Positions 16,463-24,823 of a DNA stretch of 64,000 bases are shown here, piece after piece. The DNA lies in assembly GCF_024347315.1 (NCBI RefSeq), contig NZ_AP025460.1, forward strand, positions 1,488,001 to 1,552,000, written 5' to 3'. This stretch comes from Vibrio atlanticus. Its GTDB lineage: Bacteria > Pseudomonadota > Gammaproteobacteria > Enterobacterales > Vibrionaceae. The notes beneath the pieces were generated by a model. The model worked only from the letters and a program-made list of their open reading frames with translations. It was not told the origin of the DNA and did not search any database. Both the position numbers and the translations under genes were made by a program. Position 1 is the first letter of the stretch. Each line of letters begins with the position of its first letter.

Positions 16463-16843
16463 ATGAATTACGATGAGTTTAACCATTTTTGCGGGACATT
16501 TACTGGGACGAGTCATGTCGTTCAATGGGGCAATTCAGATGTCTGGAAGGTGGGTGGTAAAGTCTTTGCCATTGGCGGTTGGAGTGATGGCAAAAAAGCG
16601 GCATTCACTTTTAAGACATCCAACTTAAATTATGATTTTCTCAGTGAATGTGAGGGTTATAAACCGGCTCCGTACTTTGCTAACCGTGGGATGAAATGGA
16701 TACAGCAAGTTGAAACTTCCGGTCAATTAGACGATGACCTAAAGTATTACTTGTCTGAGTCTTATCGTATTGTTGCTAGTGGTTTAAGTAAACGTAAACA
16801 ACGAGAGTTGGGCATAGAACACCTATCTGAACCACGCACGTAA
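16463..16843 (+). CDS. MmcQ/YjbR-family protein
   Basis: This 126-residue protein belongs to the MmcQ/YjbR family, which has a double-wing fold and is thought to bind DNA. DVWKVGGKVFAIGGW (about residues 23-37) and the later APYFANRGMKWIQQ (about 72-85) are typical. AAGGA lies 7 bp before the ATG at 16463; earlier in-frame ATGs at 16445 and 16457 are too near or lack a site. It follows the nucleotidyltransferase gene by 29 bp. After its stop there is a 294-bp gap that holds only a short open remnant ending in a run of acidic codons near 16957. The molecular role of the family is not settled. Confidence 0.85.
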   Translation: MNYDEFNHFCGTFTGTSHVVQWGNSDVWKVGGKVFAIGGWSDGKKAAFTFKTSNLNYDFLSECEGYKPAPYFANRGMKWIQQVETSGQLDDDLKYYLSESYRIVASGLSKRKQRELGIEHLSEPRT

Positions 16844-17137
16844 ATGCTTCAAGGCAGATTTCGCAGTTGACGTAATACTTTTTAATCTTTATCGACAGGC
16901 CAATAGCCCTTTGGAAGATCCTGACGATGAGATTGATCAAGTTGTATTGCAACAGTAAATCATATACAAACGTAGAGGTAGTGCACAGAATCGAAAAAGG
17001 GGATATCGCGATTACGGAATCATTGATCTAGCCGATAGTGAGATAGTGATAAGAGGTCGATAATTCGTTGTCGGACTAAATTAGAACTTTAAATCTAATT
17101 TTTAAGTAGTTGTTATCTCAGGAAGAGTTTTTGTGCT

Positions 17138-18556
17138 ATGCGCCCCTATATTAAATACATCATCCCTATTTTAATTCCTTTCATTATCCTCGTCATGCCG
17201 CTATCAGCGTTTCCATTTGAAGGCCTTACGATTATTCAACAACGCGTTATTGCGATCTTTTTATTAGCGGCATTGTGCTGGGTGTTCGAGCCCATCCCGA
17301 TCTACGCGACGTCTGTTGTTATTATCGTTCTGCAATTATTGATGTTGTCGGATAAAGGGCTGATCTTTTTAAGGTTTGAGCATGGGCAGGAACATTTTGG
17401 TGAGTTGTTAAAATACAGCGACATCATGGCGACATTCGCCAGCCCAATCATCATGCTGTTTTTAGGTGGTTTTTTCTTAGCGATGGCCGCCACTAAGTAT
17501 CGATTAGACGTAAACTTAGCCCGTGTATTATTGAAGCCATTTGGACAAGATCCAAAGTTTGTGATGCTCGGCTTAATGTTGATCACTGGTATCTTTTCGA
17601 TGTTTATGTCTAACACAGCAACAACGGCAATGATGCTCTCTATTTTAACGCCGGTACTGGCTGTGTTTGGACCGAAAGACCCCGGTCGGATAGCGTTTGC
17701 GCTTTGTATCCCTGTTGCCGCTAACATCGGTGGCATTGGTACCCCGATCGGTACCCCGCCGAACGCTATCGCCCTTAAATATTTAGTTGGCGATAACCTC
17801 ATTACGTTCGGTGAATGGATGGCGTTTGGTGTGCCGTTTGTCGTGATTATGATGGCGTTAGCGTGGTTTTTAATAGGCTTTATGTACAAAGCTGACCAAA
17901 AGAAAATCGAGCTAAGCATCAAAGGTAAATTCCTTAAAACGCCCAAAGCCATTGCGGTATACGTCACTTTTGCGCTGACCATCATTCTTTGGTTAATGGG
18001 CTCAAGCCATGGCATGAACTCTTATACCGTCGCTCTGATTCCTGTCGCTGTGTTCTCACTCACAGGGATCATCAATAAAGAAGATCTGAAAAAGATTTCT
18101 TGGGACGTACTGTGGCTTGTATCAGGTGGTATTGCGCTTGGTTTAGCTCTCGATAAAACTGGCTTAGCAAGGCTCGTGGTACACAGCATTCCGTTTGATG
18201 CTTACTCACCCTATGTGGTGTTGTTCGGAGCGGCGTTCTTGTGTTTGGTAATGGCAAACTTTATGTCTCATACCGCAACGGCTAACTTGTTAATGCCAAT
18301 TATGGCTGCATTGGGTTCGTCTATGGCTTCACTCACGCCACTAGGCGGTGAGTTAACGTTAATTCTGGTTGTGACTTTTGCCGCTTCATTAGGTATGTCG
18401 CTGCCAATCAGTACGCCACCGAATGCGTTGGCTCATGCCACGGGTCATGTGCAAAGTAATCAAATGGCCAGAATCGGTATTATTTTGGGTGTGGTTGGTG
18501 TGCTACTGAGTTTTGTTATGGTGTGGCTGCTACATTCAATTGGTCACATAGGATAA
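17138..18556 (+). CDS. SLC13/DASS-family sodium-dicarboxylate symporter
   Basis: This 472-residue inner-membrane protein of about eleven segments should take up di- or tricarboxylates or sulphate with sodium. The paired SNT motifs of the family are present: NTATTAMM with TPIGTPPNAIAL in the first repeat, and SHTATANL with LPISTPPNALAHATG in the second. It is followed after 6 bp by a histidine kinase and then by a receiver, so the transporter and its signalling proteins are one operon. A Ser-Asn-Thr layout in SHTATANL and NTATT fits carboxylate carriers. The exact substrate cannot be read from the sequence. Confidence 0.9.
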   Translation: MRPYIKYIIPILIPFIILVMPLSAFPFEGLTIIQQRVIAIFLLAALCWVFEPIPIYATSVVIIVLQLLMLSDKGLIFLRFEHGQEHFGELLKYSDIMATFASPIIMLFLGGFFLAMAATKYRLDVNLARVLLKPFGQDPKFVMLGLMLITGIFSMFMSNTATTAMMLSILTPVLAVFGPKDPGRIAFALCIPVAANIGGIGTPIGTPPNAIALKYLVGDNLITFGEWMAFGVPFVVIMMALAWFLIGFMYKADQKKIELSIKGKFLKTPKAIAVYVTFALTIILWLMGSSHGMNSYTVALIPVAVFSLTGIINKEDLKKISWDVLWLVSGGIALGLALDKTGLARLVVHSIPFDAYSPYVVLFGAAFLCLVMANFMSHTATANLLMPIMAALGSSMASLTPLGGELTLILVVTFAASLGMSLPISTPPNALAHATGHVQSNQMARIGIILGVVGVLLSFVMVWLLHSIGHIG

Positions 18557-18562
18557 CGATAC

Positions 18563-19936
18563 GTGTATCAACAAAAGCTAGAAGCACTTATCGAGCGTTA
18601 TTTTAATCAGACAGAACGTCGGGTGACGTGCCGTGCCGGTAACACCATTATTGAACAATCAGCGTTAAACACTCGTTTATATTATGTGTTTAGTGGAGAA
18701 CTGGAAGGTTTTTATACCGAAGCGAATACACCGCAAGTGCGAGTGTTTAGCGCGGGTAGTGGGGCTTTTATAGGTGTTCATAGCTTCTTTTCAGGTAATT
18801 GGACAGCATCTTCAACGGTTGTTGCTAAAACCGATGTTGAGTTAGCGTGGATCGACAAAGACACGCCTGCAGAAGATGAACGGAAATTTGGCCCTCTTAC
18901 CGCACAGTTCACACCTGTGATTGTCAATGAGTTGTCGCGTCGTCAACGCCGCGCAACACAAGAAGCGATAGCGAAACAAAAAGCGCTAGAGAAGTTACAT
19001 ACTGCAGAGCAAATGACGACCTTGGGTCAATTGGCTGCAGGGATTGCCCATGAGCTTAACAACGCTATTGGTGTAGTAAATAGTAAATCTGGTCGACTTG
19101 AAACGGTCATCATGGATCTACTTGAAGAAGTGCATCCAGAAGCCAGTCAATTTTTCGATTTTGGGTTAATGCATGGACAGAAAACGTCGTCGTCAGAAGC
19201 ACGAACACGTGGGCGACAATTTGAAAGAAAATATGGTTTAGACAAAAACATTGCTCGCTCTCTTGCAAAGGCGATTCCAATTGACGCTTTATCTACAACA
19301 GAGGCTTTATCTGCAACAGACGTTATTTCAAAACATTGGCTGAAAAACCCAGAAGAAGCGATTCGCTTTTGGCAGATGGGCTGTGATTTACATGATTTAC
19401 GCTTGGCATCTAGACACACCGTTGGCATCGTAAAATCGGTTAAACAACTTGGCAGAATTGATATCGACACCGAAGAAGCGGTTGATATTAACGACTCCAT
19501 TAACCATGCCTTATCGTTGTTACAAAGTGAGTTACGTAGAGTTTCTGTGCGATTGAGCCCTGCGGATTTGCCGACTTTTAAAGGCTCGAAAACAGAGCTC
19601 GTTCAGATTTGGGTCAACATTGTAAAGAATGCTTGCGATGCAATGTCGAATTCAGACGATGCTGCAATAGAAATTCAAACCAGATTAAGTAAGAAAAGAA
19701 TATTAGTTACGATCACGAATAACGGCCCTGAGATAGACGAGGCGACTCGTAGAAAGGTATTTCAGCCCAACTTCACCACTAAAAAGGGTGGTTTATCGTT
19801 TGGGTTGGGCTTGGGTTTATCAATCGTTAAGCGGATTGTGGCGGGTTATGGCGGAAGTATCATTGTGAAAAGTGATGCTTCTAAAACTGTATTTAGAATC
19901 AAGTTACCAGTAGAGGGTGAACATGGAGAAGCTTAA
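18563..19936 (+). CDS. Soluble histidine kinase with N-terminal cNMP-binding-like domain
   Basis: This 457-residue kinase starts at a GTG 6 bp after the transporter stop. Residues about 15-135 form a CRP-like beta-barrel (TRLYYVFSGELEGFY, GAFIGVHSFFSG). The phosphorylated histidine is in LAAGIAHELNNAIG, and the ATP lid is shown by WVNIVKNACDAM and FGLGLGLSIVKRIVAGYGG. There are no membrane segments, so it senses something in the cytoplasm. Between the H-box and the N-box lies a helical spacer of about 180 residues, longer than usual. The receiver gene overlaps its end. The ligand of the barrel is unknown; the arginine phosphate cassette of true cAMP sites is not evident. Confidence 0.85.
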   Translation: MYQQKLEALIERYFNQTERRVTCRAGNTIIEQSALNTRLYYVFSGELEGFYTEANTPQVRVFSAGSGAFIGVHSFFSGNWTASSTVVAKTDVELAWIDKDTPAEDERKFGPLTAQFTPVIVNELSRRQRRATQEAIAKQKALEKLHTAEQMTTLGQLAAGIAHELNNAIGVVNSKSGRLETVIMDLLEEVHPEASQFFDFGLMHGQKTSSSEARTRGRQFERKYGLDKNIARSLAKAIPIDALSTTEALSATDVISKHWLKNPEEAIRFWQMGCDLHDLRLASRHTVGIVKSVKQLGRIDIDTEEAVDINDSINHALSLLQSELRRVSVRLSPADLPTFKGSKTELVQIWVNIVKNACDAMSNSDDAAIEIQTRLSKKRILVTITNNGPEIDEATRRKVFQPNFTTKKGGLSFGLGLGLSIVKRIVAGYGGSIIVKSDASKTVFRIKLPVEGEHGEA

Positions 19937-20396
19937 TTTAATCTGTGTCGATGACCAGAGAGAAGTACTGAGCGCAGTGGTACAAGATTTAGAGCCGCTG
20001 GCGAGTTGGCTGAATATTGAAGATTGTGAATCAGCACAAGAAGTGCTTGATCTCATTGATGAACTTGACGCAGAAGGCGAACACATTACCGTCATCGTGT
20101 CTGATCATGTGATGCCAGGGAAAACGGGTGTGGAGTTACTCACTGAAGTGTTCCATGACAGCCGCTTTCCGAATACAAAGAAAATTCTTCTTACGGGGCA
20201 GGCCACTCACACCGATACCATCAATGCGATTAATGCAGCAGGCATCGACCGTTACTTTGAAAAGCCTTGGCAAGCAAGCACGTTAGTTGAATGTATTCGC
20301 ACTCTTGTCACTGAGTACATATTTGATCAAGGGCTTGATTACACGGACTATCAGAATGAGCTTGACCAGCAGGTTGTATTGAGACGCTTACGTTAG
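19923..20396 (+). CDS. Single-domain response regulator (REC plus short tail)
   Basis: This 157-residue protein has a receiver domain with acidic pair D10-D11, phosphoacceptor D61 in VSDHVMPG, the T in LLTGQ and K in FEKPW. The tail (FDQGLDYTDYQNELDQQ onwards) is short and helical and has no DNA-binding domain. It starts at ATG 19923 behind GAGGGTG; a GTG at 19917 also fits. It overlaps the kinase by 14 bp, so they are partners. Output must act through protein contact, for example on the kinase or the transporter, rather than on a promoter. Confidence 0.85.
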   Translation: MEKLNLICVDDQREVLSAVVQDLEPLASWLNIEDCESAQEVLDLIDELDAEGEHITVIVSDHVMPGKTGVELLTEVFHDSRFPNTKKILLTGQATHTDTINAINAAGIDRYFEKPWQASTLVECIRTLVTEYIFDQGLDYTDYQNELDQQVVLRRLR

Positions 20397-20446
20397 CCAT
20401 TTACGTTAGGTTCTTGCGCTAGTCATCTATGTCAGTCGCTTGAAAT

Positions 20447-20513
20447 TATATGCACCGAAGGACGCTTTCTGAAGGATTTTGTCTTTGAAAGATGTAATCT
20501 TTCGGTGCATATA
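20447..20513. repeat. 13-bp inverted repeat TATATGCACCGAA
   Basis: TATATGCACCGAA (20447-20459) and its exact inverse (20501-20513) enclose 41 bp, itself with a small dyad (GAAAGATG with ATCTTTC). It lies after the receiver gene in a 407-bp stretch that has no gene. It may act as a terminator-like hairpin or be a small repeat element of the genome. There is no T-run. Confidence 0.5.
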
Positions 20514-20581
20514 TTACCTATCTCTTTTAGTCGTTCAGGTTTTAGTACTCAGTTATTAACACACTGGTTGCTGGCTTAAGT

Positions 20582-20629
20582 CTAAAACTCATGCGCTACG
20601 CCAACACCAACAGATGCATTGTATTTTCT
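20582..20629 (-). pseudogene. C-terminal remnant of an outer-membrane beta-barrel protein
   Basis: On the minus strand the frame reads RKYNASVGVGVAHEF-stop. A last strand of alternating residues that ends in Phe is the signal for outer-membrane barrel proteins. A stop codon lies directly upstream in this frame and no longer coding trace is seen, so only the last strand is left. It is short, so chance is possible. Confidence 0.35.
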
Positions 20630-20803
20630 TCACGAACTATTCCCTGAACATGCAGCAGAACTTCGTACGATGCCGCTTTCTCTATATTCAACATTTGAAT
20701 GCAATTTGTGGAATATATCAAAATTAATTAAATTGATAGTAAGTTATTACTTTTCATTATGTTAGGGTTCTTTTCTTAAGGTCAGTGGATTAGGAAGAGG
20801 CTC

Positions 20804-21244
20804 ATGAAAAAGGGATTTGTGATAGCGATATCAATCGGCTTTGTTGTCTTCTTCTTTGTTGGTCGTGAACTCCAGTGGTTCGGGTCCAGTAATTCCGAGT
20901 CGTTTCCTAAACTTCCTGATAGTCCCCAATTTGTTCCTTCTACCGATTTCGACGGTGAGTGGCTAGGCCGCCGTATTAACACCACTGGCAATAATATGTG
21001 TGAACGCACAACCATCACCGGAACCATTCGTGGGGGTAAGGCTACTCTAAGGTTTACCTACAACGGAACACCGTTAGAGGGCTGGGTTACGGAAAGCGGC
21101 GACTTACGTTTATATGCTAAACATCGCCAATGGGATTATCGTTTTTCCGCACATGGCAGTGGCAATAGATTTGATGGTCGTTGGCATTTAACCAATGGCC
21201 CGTGTAAAGGCACTTGGTTTATAGAAAAAGCCAACGACATGTAG
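20804..21244 (+). CDS. Secreted or membrane-anchored protein of unknown function
   Basis: This 146-residue protein has an N-terminal membrane or signal segment (KKGFVIAISIGFVVFFFVG), and the rest should lie outside the cytoplasm. The body is rich in beta strands, Gly and Trp: DGEWLGRRINTTGNNMCERT, then DLRLYAKHRQWDYRF and CKGTWFIEK. Two cysteines, C66 and C139, could form a disulphide. TAGGAAGAGG lies before the ATG. The pattern looks like a small lipocalin-like or one-domain barrel, but I cannot assign a family. It stands alone, with more than 90 bp on each side. Confidence 0.6.
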   Translation: MKKGFVIAISIGFVVFFFVGRELQWFGSSNSESFPKLPDSPQFVPSTDFDGEWLGRRINTTGNNMCERTTITGTIRGGKATLRFTYNGTPLEGWVTESGDLRLYAKHRQWDYRFSAHGSGNRFDGRWHLTNGPCKGTWFIEKANDM

Positions 21245-21334
21245 GGCTATAAACGCATTATATACTTGGAATAACTTAAACAATATCCACGCGCATGTGT
21301 ACGATTTAGTTTAAACGTATAGATAGGGAAACCC

Positions 21335-21547
21335 ATGAGGATTGTGATTTTTATCGCTACAGTGATTTTAGTTAAATCAATTGAAGCAAAGTTTGGGCAC
21401 ACCTATAACATCTTTTCAGATCCACTTGATATCAAGTTAGCCGCTCTTGATTTTGTCTTGTGGGTTTCAGTCTACTTTGGTTTATCTTTTGTTTATGAGA
21501 AGGGCAAAGGCATCCTGACTAAAATGGGTAAAGTTAAGAGTCCTTAA
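21335..21547 (+). CDS. Small membrane protein
   Basis: This 70-residue protein has one or two hydrophobic segments (RIVIFIATVILVKSIEA and LDFVLWVSVYFGLSFVY) and a basic tail. The ATG follows ATAGGGAAACCC. I do not recognise a family. It could be a short inner-membrane protein; no neighbour gives a role. Its reading frame and start signal are good, but nothing else supports it. Confidence 0.5.
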   Translation: MRIVIFIATVILVKSIEAKFGHTYNIFSDPLDIKLAALDFVLWVSVYFGLSFVYEKGKGILTKMGKVKSP

Positions 21548-21633
21548 TGGGAAAACTTGAACCCTATTAAGCGTAACGGAATATTGTTAGTGATTTGAAC
21601 TAAGACCAAGAGACGGTTTGGAGAGGAATAGTT

Positions 21634-22101
21634 ATGAATGGAAAAATTGTTCGATGGGTTGATGAGAGGGGGTTTGGATTCATCAACTCAGATGAATTAA
21701 AGGGCGATATTTTTGTTCATATATCCAAACTTCGAAAGGGTTATCGTTCTCCAAAAGTGGGAGATAGCGTTGAATTTCAACTATCACATAGTTCTTCTAA
21801 ACTCAGCGCTTCGAGTGCTCAGTTAGTTGGTATAGAACCACTCAAATCCAATCCTTTATCACTTATTTTGTCTGCACTTATCGTTGGTCTTATAGGGGCA
21901 GCTTTTTATCTTTTTTTGTTAGAGCCAAAGTTAAATCCGGCATATGAGAGTATGGGTTTTAGCTGCCAAGGAAAAATGTACTGCAGTGAGATGTTATCTT
22001 GTGATGAAGCAAAGTTTTATTTGGCAAACTGTCCCAATGTGAAAATAGATGGTGATCGTGATGGTATTCCTTGCGAGAGTCAGTTCTGCAGTCACTATTG
22101 A
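21634..22101 (+). CDS. Cold-shock domain fused to a membrane segment and an Excalibur domain
   Basis: This 155-residue protein begins with a cold-shock nucleic-acid-binding domain (GKIVRWVDERGFGFIN, DIFVHISKLRKG; residues 1-68). A membrane segment follows (LSLILSALIVGLIGAAFYLF, about 77-96). The end is an Excalibur-like calcium loop with cysteines (MSCDEAKFYL-type block and DGDRDGIPCES). With the first domain inside the cell, the last would be in the periplasm. GAGAGGAATAG precedes the ATG. Cold-shock domains joined to DUF1294 or Excalibur segments occur in Proteobacteria, but their job is not known to me. Confidence 0.75.
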   Translation: MNGKIVRWVDERGFGFINSDELKGDIFVHISKLRKGYRSPKVGDSVEFQLSHSSSKLSASSAQLVGIEPLKSNPLSLILSALIVGLIGAAFYLFLLEPKLNPAYESMGFSCQGKMYCSEMLSCDEAKFYLANCPNVKIDGDRDGIPCESQFCSHY

Positions 22102-22147
22102 TGCCTGTTTACTAGTCATTCAAAATAGACAACTAAAAGGACATTAC

Positions 22148-22654
22148 ATGGAAATCAGAGTAGGGACATTACCTGATATTGCAGGCATCACCGATATCTT
22201 CAACTTTTATATTGAACATACCAATGCGCGCTTTGAAGAAGAGAAGTTGTCGTTGGAAAATCGCCAGCAGTGGTTTTCTCAATTTTCTAGTCAAAGTAAA
22301 TATCAACTTTATGTCGCGACAGAAGGTGATGCGTTATTAGGCTTCGCGTGTTCTCAGCAATACCGGGTTATGTCGGCATTTGAAGATACCGCAGAGGTCA
22401 CTATTTATCTTGCGACAGAAGCTCAAGGTAAAGGCTTAGGCTCTAAGCTTTATTCTCAGCTATTTGCATCGATTAGTGATTATGGTGTTCACCGCGTACT
22501 CTCAGGTGTTGCTTTACCTAATGAGGCTTCAATAGCACTTCATAAACGTTTTGGATTTCGAGAAGTCGGAGTGTTCAATGAATATGCGAAGAAAAACGGT
22601 CAATACATCAGTTCAATGTGGTTAGAGAAGGCGTTAACCAAGGAACCAGATTGA
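22148..22654 (+). CDS. GNAT acetyltransferase of the phosphinothricin/methionine-sulfoximine type
   Basis: This 168-residue protein looks like the PAT/MnaT branch of GNAT enzymes, which acetylate methionine sulfoximine, phosphinothricin or similar amines. It has an opening IRVGTLPDIAGITDIFNFYIE, the acetyl-CoA loop LATEAQGKGLGSKLY, and LPNEASIALHKRFGFREVG, a typical family end. The start at 22148 follows AAAAGGACATTAC; an earlier frame start at 22049 would overlap the previous gene heavily. A second GNAT gene lies 85 bp downstream. Confidence 0.8.
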   Translation: MEIRVGTLPDIAGITDIFNFYIEHTNARFEEEKLSLENRQQWFSQFSSQSKYQLYVATEGDALLGFACSQQYRVMSAFEDTAEVTIYLATEAQGKGLGSKLYSQLFASISDYGVHRVLSGVALPNEASIALHKRFGFREVGVFNEYAKKNGQYISSMWLEKALTKEPD

Positions 22655-22739
22655 TTAGGATGGTTTAAACACGATGCAATACTCTTGGTACTTAAATTAC
22701 GTATTGCTCAATGTTTGATTTAGAAACAAAGGACACAAT

Positions 22740-23153
22740 ATGGAAGTAAGGTTAGTCAAAGGTTCCGATCCTAAGTTCGCTGAATCGATCACTAAAACGA
22801 ATATGGCGAGTTACTACCAAGCTCGTGGCATCGCTTGGGGTCATAGTCAGTTTTTACGCAGCTGGGATGAACTGGATAACTATGAAGTTTATGTAGGGGA
22901 TAGCCGTATTGGTGTTATCCGCTTCAGTTACAACTGTGATACAACGTTTCTTAGGGACTTGCAGATATTAGCTGAATATCAAGATAGAGGCTTTGGTTCT
23001 AAGTGTCTCGATTTAGCTATTGAACATGCGAACAATCAATCATCGGCTCAGTTAGTGTTGCGAGTGTTCAGTGAGAACCCCGCTATTAAGCTTTATCAAT
23101 CAAAAGGTTTTACTCAGTTGTCTGAAGTGAAAGGACTGTTGAAATGGAACTGA
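22740..23153 (+). CDS. GNAT N-acetyltransferase
   Basis: This is a 137-residue acetyltransferase with the usual acetyl-CoA motif DLQILAEYQDRGFGSKCLDLA (Q/R-x-x-G-x-G/A) and the end NPAIKLYQSKGFTQL. AAAGGACACAAT before ATG sets the start. It overlaps the TPR frame but not its true start at 23168, so the two are about 14 bp apart and likely transcribed together. The substrate is not readable from the sequence. Confidence 0.8.
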   Translation: MEVRLVKGSDPKFAESITKTNMASYYQARGIAWGHSQFLRSWDELDNYEVYVGDSRIGVIRFSYNCDTTFLRDLQILAEYQDRGFGSKCLDLAIEHANNQSSAQLVLRVFSENPAIKLYQSKGFTQLSEVKGLLKWN

Positions 23154-23167
23154 TTTTAGGAAGAACT

Positions 23168-23650
23168 ATGGACACCATTATCAAACAAGCAATCGAATTG
23201 CGAAAAGAAGAGAAGTACCAAGAGTCACGTGATTTGTTGGCAACGCTACTCACTGATGAAAATTATGCCGCGAAAGCGCACTTGCAGATCGCGTGGTCTT
23301 ACGATAATCAAGGTAAAGAGCGACAGGCGATTGAGCACTATGTGCTATCTCTGTCTGGCGTGCTTTCTTCAGTAGAGCGTTTTGATGCGCTGTTCGGTTT
23401 GGCGAGTACTTATCGAAGCCTTGGTCTTTATGCAGAGGCTTTAGGCTATTTCGAACAGACTATGGCTGAGTATCCTGACTCGATAGAGGTGAAACCTTTC
23501 TACGCAATGTGTTTGTACAATTTGGGTCGCCATAAAGAGGCGACGTCGCTGTTACTTGAGCTTTTGGTATCTACGACTAATAGCGATGCGATTAAAGAGT
23601 ACCAACGCGCGATCTCTTTATATGCTCAAGACTTAGATAAAACCTGGTAA
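23168..23650 (+). CDS. TPR-repeat protein
   Basis: This 160-residue helical protein has about three TPR-like repeats, for example AKAHLQIAWSYDNQGKERQAIEHY (split here: AKAHLQIAWSYD, then NQGKERQAIEHY), FDALFGLASTYRSLGLYAEAL and KPFYAMCLYNLGRHKEATSLL. Such repeats bind protein partners. The ATG at 23168 follows AGGAAG. It is the last gene of a run ending in a strong bidirectional terminator. Similar short TPR proteins occur beside acetyltransferases in other bacteria, but no definite role is known to me. Confidence 0.75.
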   Translation: MDTIIKQAIELRKEEKYQESRDLLATLLTDENYAAKAHLQIAWSYDNQGKERQAIEHYVLSLSGVLSSVERFDALFGLASTYRSLGLYAEALGYFEQTMAEYPDSIEVKPFYAMCLYNLGRHKEATSLLLELLVSTTNSDAIKEYQRAISLYAQDLDKTW

Positions 23651-23686
23651 GCCGCTGCTTATAAAGATCATGTACTAATATAGAAA

Positions 23687-23717
23687 AAGCCTAAGTATTA
23701 ATAGGATACTTAGGCTT
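23687..23717. terminator. Bidirectional terminator between the TPR gene and mesD
   Basis: AAGCCTAAGTAT (23687-23698) and ATACTTAGGCTT (23706-23717) form a 12-bp perfect stem with a 7-nt loop. The A-run before it serves the minus-strand gene, and the stem serves both converging genes. Confidence 0.85.
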
Positions 23718-23749
23718 CAAGAATTCGGTTTTAGTTTGAGTTTAAACCG

Positions 23750-24778
23750 TTACTCTGAAAGTTCTTTACGAACGATCTCTGCGCCAGCGCTTAGCGCATT
23801 GAGCTTAGCTGAGGCAATTTCACGAGGAAGGGGAGCCATGCCGCAGTTGGTGCACGGGTAGAGCTTATCGGCATCAACATACTTCAGTGTTTCTCGTAGA
23901 GTGTCGGCAACTTCTTCCGGCGTTTCAATTGAATTGGTTGCAACATCGATAGCACCGACCATCACTTTCTTACCTCGAACGAGCTCAAGCAATTCAACCG
24001 GCACATGAGAGTTATGACACTCTAATGAGATGATATCGATATTTGACTGCTGAAGCTTAGGAAATACCTCTTCGTATTGGCGCCACTCGGTACCTAGTGT
24101 CTTTTTCCAATCCGTATTTGCTTTGATGCCGTAGCCATAACAAATATGGACTGCAGTTTCACACTTAAGCCCTTCAATGGCTCTTTCTAAACAAGCAATA
24201 CCCCAATCGTTCACGTCATCAAAAAATACGTTAAACGCAGGCTCATCGAACTGAATAATATCAACACCAGCAGCTTCTAACTCTTTTGCTTCTTCGTTAA
24301 GGATTTTTGCAAACTCCCATGCTAGCTTTTCACGGCTTTGGTAATGCGCGTCGTAAAGCGTATCTATCATGGTCATTGGCCCCGGTAGAGCCCACTTAAT
24401 TGGTTGATCCGTTTGCTGGCGTAAGAACTTAGCATCTTCGACAAAAACCGATTTTTGACGAGAAACGGGGCCAACAACTGTTGGTACACTCGCATCGTAA
24501 CGGTCGCGAATTTTAACGGTTTCACGCTTCTCAAAATCCACGCCATTCAGGTGTTCAATGAAGGTTGTTACAAAGTGCTGACGTGTCTGTTCGCCGTCAC
24601 TCACAATATCAATACCGGCTTGTTGCTGGTCTTGAAGAGAGACACGTAGCGCGTCTTGTTTGCCGTCGGTTAATTCGTCGCCTTCCAGTTTCCATGGGGA
24701 CCAAAGTGTCTCTGGCTGTGCAAGCCAAGATGGCTTAGGTAAGCTGCCTGCGGTTGAAGTCGGTAATAATGTTTTCAT
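23750..24778 (-). CDS. mesD: Folate-independent methionine synthase MesD (core-MetE family)
   Basis: This 342-residue enzyme has only the C-terminal catalytic half of cobalamin-independent methionine synthase. The zinc ligands are present: His and Cys in VHICYGYG, Glu in SLECHN and Cys in YPCTNCGMAP. It opens with STAGSLPKP and has QFDEPAFNVF, as in MetE. It lacks the folate-binding N-terminal half, so the methyl donor is not methyl-tetrahydrofolate. Its partner mesX (DUF1852) lies 45 bp upstream on the same strand, which places it in the MesD family described by comparative genomics and fitness data. The methyl donor is not known, and oxygen is thought to be needed. Confidence 0.85.
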   Translation of the reverse strand: MKTLLPTSTAGSLPKPSWLAQPETLWSPWKLEGDELTDGKQDALRVSLQDQQQAGIDIVSDGEQTRQHFVTTFIEHLNGVDFEKRETVKIRDRYDASVPTVVGPVSRQKSVFVEDAKFLRQQTDQPIKWALPGPMTMIDTLYDAHYQSREKLAWEFAKILNEEAKELEAAGVDIIQFDEPAFNVFFDDVNDWGIACLERAIEGLKCETAVHICYGYGIKANTDWKKTLGTEWRQYEEVFPKLQQSNIDIISLECHNSHVPVELLELVRGKKVMVGAIDVATNSIETPEEVADTLRETLKYVDADKLYPCTNCGMAPLPREIASAKLNALSAGAEIVRKELSE

Positions 24779-24823
24779 ATAAATACTGCCTATCCTTGGT
24801 GATTTAAGAGCGTAATTGCTCGA

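Noticed and set aside
15957..16843. Toxin-antitoxin pair from the nucleotidyltransferase and its neighbour
   Set aside because: The neighbour is a MmcQ/YjbR-type protein, not an antitoxin; no overlap or known pairing.
16844..17137. Possible short coding remnant ending in acidic residues near 16957
   Set aside because: Only about 25 codons fit and there is no start or family match.
17302..18015. A 237-residue minus-strand frame
   Set aside because: It is the antisense of the SLC13 transporter gene; its composition mirrors the membrane segments on the other strand.
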